From positions 1 through 10,504 of the forward strand of contig CAJBVG010000296.1 of NCBI GenBank assembly GCA_903958995.1: a stretch of DNA of 10,504 bases, read 5' to 3'. The notes under the pieces are model-generated. The model ran no database searches, was not told where the DNA came from, and saw nothing but the letters and a program-made list of their open reading frames with translations. The translations under genes and the position numbers were made by a program. The stretch comes from an uncultured bacterium. Its GTDB lineage: Bacteria > Bacteroidota > Bacteroidia > Sphingobacteriales > Sphingobacteriaceae. The number at the start of each line of letters is the position of its first letter. The first letter of the stretch is position 1. This document shows, one piece after another, positions 6,612 to 10,504 of this stretch.

Positions 6612-7988
6612 TTATACTATTTTCTTTATCAAATTAAAGAATTTAAAAGGAGGATATTTAAATGGCAAATCTATCCAAGTTGGTGTATTTACTGTAGCTC
6701 TACGGTTACTAAAGGCTAAGAAACTTTCATTTCCATGATATTTCCCCAATCCACTATTTCCAACCCCTCCAAAAGGTAAGTGATGGTTTGCAATATGCAT
6801 TAGTGTGTCGTTAATACATGCACCACCTGAAGTGGTTGATGCTAACACTTTTTGAGCTTCTTCATTCGTTCCGAAGTAATAAAATGCTAATGGCTTTTCG
6901 TGAGTATTGATATATTGGATAGGCTCTTGAATATCTGAAAATTCAATTAATGGTAAAATCGGACCAAAAATTTCATCTTGCATTAATTCGCTATTCATAT
7001 CCACTTCATCCATCACCGTTGGTTCAATGTATTTGTCAGCTTTGTCTAATTTTCCACCAATTCTAACTTTGCCAAATTTTAAATAATTCGATACTCTTTC
7101 AAAAGCATTATCATTTACCATTCGTGGATAGAATTCACTTTTCTGACAATCGTCACCATACATTTCTGAAATGAATAGCTCCATTTTATGTATTAGTTTT
7201 TCTTTAACAGATTCATGTACGAAAACATAATCTGGTGCAATACAAGTTTGGCCTGCGTTTATGCATTTCCCCCAAATAATTCGCTTTGCAGCAATATCAA
7301 TATTTGCATCTTTATCTACTATGCATGGGCTCTTCCCTCCTAGCTCTAAGATAACAGGAGTAAGGTGCTTAGCGGCAGCCGACATTACGACTTTACCTAA
7401 AGCCGGACTGCCTGTAAAAAATAATACATCAACCTTTTGATCTAACAAATGAGTATTTACTTCACGATCACCTTGAACAATACTAATGTACTTTTCATTG
7501 AATGATTCTTTGATAATTACCTCTAAAATTTTTGCCACATTAGGTGTGTATGGCGATGGTTTAACAATCGCACAACATCCAGCAGAAATAGCTCCTATTA
7601 AAGGATTTATAACTAATTGAAATGGATAATTCCACGGAGAAATGATTAGCGCTAAACCTAATGGCTCATGAATAATTGAACTACTAGAAGGCAATAAATG
7701 CATAGGTGTTTTTACGCGTTTTGGCTTTGCCCAAGAATAGAGATGTTTTAAATGATAATCTATTTCAGACAGCACTATACTAATTTCTGTAAGGAATGCT
7801 TCTTGAGTAGATTTATGTAAATCTTTATATAAAGCATCAGAAATTTCAGCTTCATATTTCAAAATAACTGACTTTAATCTCAATAAATTATTTTCACGAA
7901 ATAAAAGTGATTTAGTCTCTTGAGTGTGAAAATATTGTTGATGATTTTCAACTAAGGTTTTAATCTTGATGTACGATGTATTTTCCAT
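6612..7988 (-). CDS. Aldehyde dehydrogenase, class-3-like (ALDH3 family)
   Basis: This is an NAD(P)-dependent enzyme that oxidises aldehydes, probably medium or long-chain or aromatic, to carboxylates. Numbered from the chosen start (458 residues), it shows N120 in S-P-W-N-Y-P-F, the cofactor-binding F-T-G-S (191-194), the general-base E215 in L-E-L-G-G-K, and the catalytic C249 in N-A-G-Q-T-C. E339-I-F-G-P (339-343) is also present. The length, the SPWNYPF motif and the hydrophobic C-terminal tail (F-F-N-L-I-K-K-I-V) fit class 3 enzymes such as B. subtilis YwdH and fatty aldehyde dehydrogenases. An ATG 45 nt further upstream (8033) is in frame but lies inside the transporter gene and adds 15 residues without family character. 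The ATG at 7988-7986 is 1 nt after the transporter stop and gives the normal length, pointing to translational coupling. The true substrate is unknown. Confidence 0.92.
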   Translation of the reverse strand: MENTSYIKIKTLVENHQQYFHTQETKSLLFRENNLLRLKSVILKYEAEISDALYKDLHKSTQEAFLTEISIVLSEIDYHLKHLYSWAKPKRVKTPMHLLPSSSSIIHEPLGLALIISPWNYPFQLVINPLIGAISAGCCAIVKPSPYTPNVAKILEVIIKESFNEKYISIVQGDREVNTHLLDQKVDVLFFTGSPALGKVVMSAAAKHLTPVILELGGKSPCIVDKDANIDIAAKRIIWGKCINAGQTCIAPDYVFVHESVKEKLIHKMELFISEMYGDDCQKSEFYPRMVNDNAFERVSNYLKFGKVRIGGKLDKADKYIEPTVMDEVDMNSELMQDEIFGPILPLIEFSDIQEPIQYINTHEKPLAFYYFGTNEEAQKVLASTTSGGACINDTLMHIANHHLPFGGVGNSGLGKYHGNESFLAFSNRRATVNTPTWIDLPFKYPPFKFFNLIKKIV

Positions 7989-7989
7989 A

Positions 7990-9252
7990 TTATCCGAAAA
8001 ATTGTAAATAGAGTAATAGTATTGCGGCAGCACTCATAATGATAAGTGCTATAGAACCTAACACATTTGAGGTTCTGTTGTTTACATGCTCACCCATTAT
8101 TTCTTTATTATTAGAGATGTGCAATATGATTGCAATGAGTACGGGTGCTGTAATTCCATATAAAATAGCCGTATAAATTAATGCCTTGATTGGTGAAATG
8201 CCTATATAATTAAGGGACAAACCAACTAATAGTGATATGGCAATGATTACATAAAAACCTCTTGCTTCATGGAATTTCTTATCAAGCCCTTGCTCCCAGC
8301 CAAACGTTTCAGTGAATATGTAAGATAAGGATCCACTTAAAACAGGTATAGCGATTAGTCCAGTTCCAATAACTCCAACAGCAAATAGCAAATAAGCCAA
8401 GTTCCCCGCTAAGGGCTTTAAGGCCATAGCTGCTTGTTCTACAGTATCTATTTGATGAACTCCTCCATTAAACAAAACAGTGCCTGTAGTTAATATGATA
8501 AAGTACATAATCACACCAGAGAATGTCATTCCGAAATCAACATCTTGTTTCATTTCATGAATAATTTTTTTATTCACTACCAGGTGCTTCTTTTTATGTT
8601 TCATCTCTTCGACTTCTACAGAAGCTTGCCAGAAAAATAAGTAAGGAGAAATTGTTGTTCCTAAAATACCAACTAGAATAGCAATGAAATTTTTATCGAA
8701 TTTAATGGTAGGTATAAATGTTGATTTCAATATCAAGACATAGTCCTGTTTATACAAAAAAGGAACTACAAAATACACCAACATTACGATGCACAAGTAT
8801 TTTAAGATGGATGCAATTTTTAGATAAGGCAGATAAATAATAAGTCCTAATAAGAGTGCAGTAAAAAACACACTGAAGAATGTAGCGTCAATAGCTGGAA
8901 ATAACAAATTGCCTACAGCTCCCATTCCTGCTATGTCTGCGCCAATGTTCATTATAATAGCAGGGAAACTAAACAGTAACATTAGATAAAGTACAGGTTT
9001 TGGATAATACTTTTTTAAAGTACCGGTTAATCCTTGTGAAGTAACCAATCCGATACGAGCACACATTTGTTGTATTGCCGCCATCAAAGGAAAAGCAACT
9101 ATGGAAGTCCATAAGGTAGACAAACCATAAGCAGCACCAGCTTGAGAATACGTTGCTATTCCAGAGGGGTCGTCATCACTAGCGCCTGTTACTAAACCTG
9201 GACCGATGATCTTCCAGAATCGCATTAGCTTGGTAGATAACTTTTGTTTCAT
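7990..9252 (-). CDS. NRAMP-related divalent metal transporter with altered metal site
   Basis: This 420-residue inner-membrane protein has about 11 hydrophobic helices and belongs to the NRAMP/SLC11 superfamily, whose members usually import Mn2+ or Fe2+ with protons. Helix 1 begins with the family's G-P-G (17-19), but the canonical D-P-G-N is D-D-D-P-S-G (26-31). In helix 6 the canonical metal-binding M-P-H is S-P-Y (202-204, within G-T-T-I-S-P-Y). Loss of that Met is a described mark of NRAMP-related magnesium transporters, so Mg2+ or another hard cation is possible; the substrate is an inference. A charged, lysine-rich loop lies at about 213-235. It is the first gene of a probable four-gene leftward operon, and its stop is 1 nt from the aldehyde dehydrogenase start. 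No clear promoter was seen in the 113 bp upstream, so some expression may come from the radical SAM gene. The gene symbol mntH would overstate what is known. Confidence 0.88.
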   Translation of the reverse strand: MKQKLSTKLMRFWKIIGPGLVTGASDDDPSGIATYSQAGAAYGLSTLWTSIVAFPLMAAIQQMCARIGLVTSQGLTGTLKKYYPKPVLYLMLLFSFPAIIMNIGADIAGMGAVGNLLFPAIDATFFSVFFTALLLGLIIYLPYLKIASILKYLCIVMLVYFVVPFLYKQDYVLILKSTFIPTIKFDKNFIAILVGILGTTISPYLFFWQASVEVEEMKHKKKHLVVNKKIIHEMKQDVDFGMTFSGVIMYFIILTTGTVLFNGGVHQIDTVEQAAMALKPLAGNLAYLLFAVGVIGTGLIAIPVLSGSLSYIFTETFGWEQGLDKKFHEARGFYVIIAISLLVGLSLNYIGISPIKALIYTAILYGITAPVLIAIILHISNNKEIMGEHVNNRTSNVLGSIALIIMSAAAILLLYLQFFG

Positions 9253-9267
9253 GATGATCGAATTAAT

Positions 9268-9346
9268 GAAATTCTAAATTCTAATGACTAAATTCTAAAT
9301 TTTAGTAGCTAGAAACTAGTGTTAATGAATTTTAATTTAGAATTTA
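9268..9346. repeat. Heptamer array followed by an inverted partner
   Basis: Five in-register 7-bp units run from 9268 to 9302: GAAATTC, TAAATTC, a degenerate TAATGAC, TAAATTC and TAAATTT. The 13-mer TAAATTCTAAATT (9289-9301) is perfectly complementary to AATTTAGAATTTA (9334-9346), so the same words return in opposite orientation. The 32-nt loop between them contains the small hairpin CTAG-AAA-CTAG (9309-9319). The structure takes up most of the 113-bp spacer between the radical SAM stop and the transporter start. It has few GC pairs and no proper terminator T tract. Confidence 0.75.
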
Positions 9347-9365
9347 AAATTAAAAAACTTAGAAC

Positions 9366-10283
9366 TTATAATAAAGAGCCTTGTTTGATACCTCGTTCCA
9401 TAAACACTCGATCGATTTGTTGTTGCATTACCGCTTTTTTCATTCCCCAGTTTGGTGCAATGAGCATATCTTGATCGGATAAGCCGAATAAGCGTTGAAT
9501 AACAACATCCTCTCTTAATAGAGGAATAAACTTACACAAGAAGTCGGTGTACTCGTCTAAACTAAATAATTTAAAGGGATTGCGTTTATACATTACCCCC
9601 ATGATAGAACCTTCTACGATGTGTAGATGATGAAGCTTCACGAATTTTATTTGTTTGTTTTTATTGATGACGTCAGCATATTTCAACATCATATCTTCAG
9701 TTTCCCAAGGGAAGCCAAAAACCGTATGAACACAAGTTTCTACCTTGGAGTCTTTCAATAAGTCTAATGCGTTTTCTAAATCTTCGTGCGTGCAACCTCT
9801 ATTAATGCGAGCTAAAGTATCGTTATAAATCGATTCCATTCCCATTTCAATATCTACATCAAAACGGTCGGTATAACTTTCGAGTAATTTTATTTTTTCG
9901 GCATCGATGCAATCCGGACGAGTTCCCACTGATAGTCCGACGATGTCTTCTGTATAATACGACAATGCTTCGTCGTACATTGATTTTAAGTAGTGTGTAG
10001 GCGCATAAGTATTCGTATTCGGCTGGAAATACACAATAATTTTATCAGCCTTATAACTCGCCTTCGCTTGCTTTACTCCTACTTCCATTTGCTCAGCAAT
10101 GGTAGGTTGCTTACGTGCAGTTTCTGGCGTAAATGAATCCACATTGCAATAAGTACAACCTCCATATCCTTTAGTACCATCACGGTTCGGACAAGTAAAG
10201 CCACCATCTACGATTACCTTATAGATTCGTTGACCTTTGTATTTTTCTCGAAGATGTTCACTGTAGGAATTGTAACCGCGCAT
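9366..10283 (-). CDS. YhcC-type radical SAM protein (TIGR01212 family)
   Basis: This is a cytoplasmic [4Fe-4S] radical S-adenosylmethionine enzyme of 305 residues, close to E. coli YhcC (about 309). The cluster-binding cysteines are C31, C43 and C46, spaced CX11CX2C within C-P-N-R-D-G-T and G-G-C-T-Y-C. This spacing is the hallmark of the family, in place of the standard CX3CX2C. Further conserved blocks are F-Q-P-N-T-N-T-Y-A-P (86-95), G-T-R-P-D-C-I (120-126), E-M-G-M-E-S (146-151), I-N-R-G-C (160-164) and K-L-H-H-L-H-I (216-222). The substrate of the family is not known to me. The ATG at 10283-10281 gives an N-terminus (M-R-G-Y-N-S-Y) typical of the family. It is on the same strand as the transporter operon, 113 bp upstream, with no clear terminator between them. 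A minisatellite lies directly upstream of its start. Confidence 0.9.
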   Translation of the reverse strand: MRGYNSYSEHLREKYKGQRIYKVIVDGGFTCPNRDGTKGYGGCTYCNVDSFTPETARKQPTIAEQMEVGVKQAKASYKADKIIVYFQPNTNTYAPTHYLKSMYDEALSYYTEDIVGLSVGTRPDCIDAEKIKLLESYTDRFDVDIEMGMESIYNDTLARINRGCTHEDLENALDLLKDSKVETCVHTVFGFPWETEDMMLKYADVINKNKQIKFVKLHHLHIVEGSIMGVMYKRNPFKLFSLDEYTDFLCKFIPLLREDVVIQRLFGLSDQDMLIAPNWGMKKAVMQQQIDRVFMERGIKQGSLL

Positions 10284-10285
10284 AC

Positions 10286-10504
10286 TAATTGTAAGTTGTA
10301 AATTGTAAATTGTAAATTAAGTTATTTGGTATATTAGGTTATTGAGTTAGTTAGATATTTAATAATTTTAAATTGTAAATTGTAAATTAAGTTATTTGGT
10401 ATATTAGGTTATTGAGTTAATTAGATATTTAATAATTTTAAATTGTAAATTGTAAATTGTAAATTAAGTTATTTGGTATATTAGGTTATTGAGTTAATTA
10501 GATA
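10286..10504. repeat. Nested minisatellite: heptamers inside a 70/77-bp repeat
   Basis: After a heptamer run at 10286-10319 (units like TAAGTTG, TAAATTG, TAAATTA), a long unit beginning GTTATTTGGTATATTAGG starts at 10321, 10391 and 10468. Copy 1 is 70 bp, copy 2 is 77 bp, and copy 3 is cut by the window edge after 37 bp. The length difference is exactly one TAAATTG: copy 1 ends with two TAAATTG plus TAAATTA, copy 2 with three plus TAAATTA. The only other difference I see is GTTAGTTAG in copy 1 against GTTAATTAG in copies 2 and 3. This 221-bp stretch has no gene and runs off the window. Confidence 0.92.

Noticed and set aside
10286..10504. CRISPR array
   Set aside because: The 70/77-bp units are repeated in full with no unique spacers, and the inner heptamers are contiguous, so it is a minisatellite.

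Overview
The window looks like a chromosomal segment of an AT-rich Bacteroidota, most likely in or near the Flavobacteriales. This rests on gene content and style: a ClpC with a UVR middle domain, EttA, small SRPBCC and NlpE/META proteins, mostly weak or absent Shine-Dalgarno sequences, and AT-rich spacers. The assignment is inferred from recognition, not computed. There are no tRNA or rRNA genes, insertion sequences, integrases or CRISPR arrays, and all genes look intact apart from the one cut by the left edge.

Layout. Positions 1-98 are the last codons of a rightward gene, probably recN. It converges on clpC (140-2686, minus), which ends in a clear intrinsic terminator. A 238-bp divergent spacer holds a possible clpC promoter and operator plus two tandem-word arrays. 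After it come ettA (2925-4604, plus) and a YkuK-type RNase H-like gene (4797-5270, plus), separated by 192 bp with a heptamer array. A 63-bp convergent spacer made largely of an octamer array separates these from a leftward block. In its own transcription order that block is: NRAMP-related metal transporter (9252-7990), class-3-like aldehyde dehydrogenase (7988-6612), NlpE/META lipoprotein (6593-5823) and SRPBCC protein (5792-5334). Gaps are 1, 18 and 30 nt, so it is probably one operon. Upstream of it lies a YhcC-type radical SAM gene (10283-9366, minus), and beyond that a nested minisatellite that runs off the right edge.

The genes fall into a housekeeping half (DNA repair, regulated proteolysis, translation throttling, a predicted nuclease) and an operon that may combine metal import, aldehyde detoxification and envelope functions. 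The transporter is the most unusual protein: the DPGN motif of helix 1 and the metal-binding Met of helix 6 are both replaced, which argues against an ordinary Mn transporter.

The most striking non-coding signal is that every spacer longer than about 60 bp carries tandem words of period 7, 8 or 14. Examples are TAAATTC, TAAATTG, GNYAATRN, TCGAAACG and ACATAATAC, often in strict register even through degenerate units. None of the arrays lies in a coding region. At the right edge the heptamers sit inside a 70/77-bp repeat whose copies differ by exactly one heptamer. No recognisable defence system or other new multi-gene machine is present; the word-repeat family is the best candidate for something under-described.
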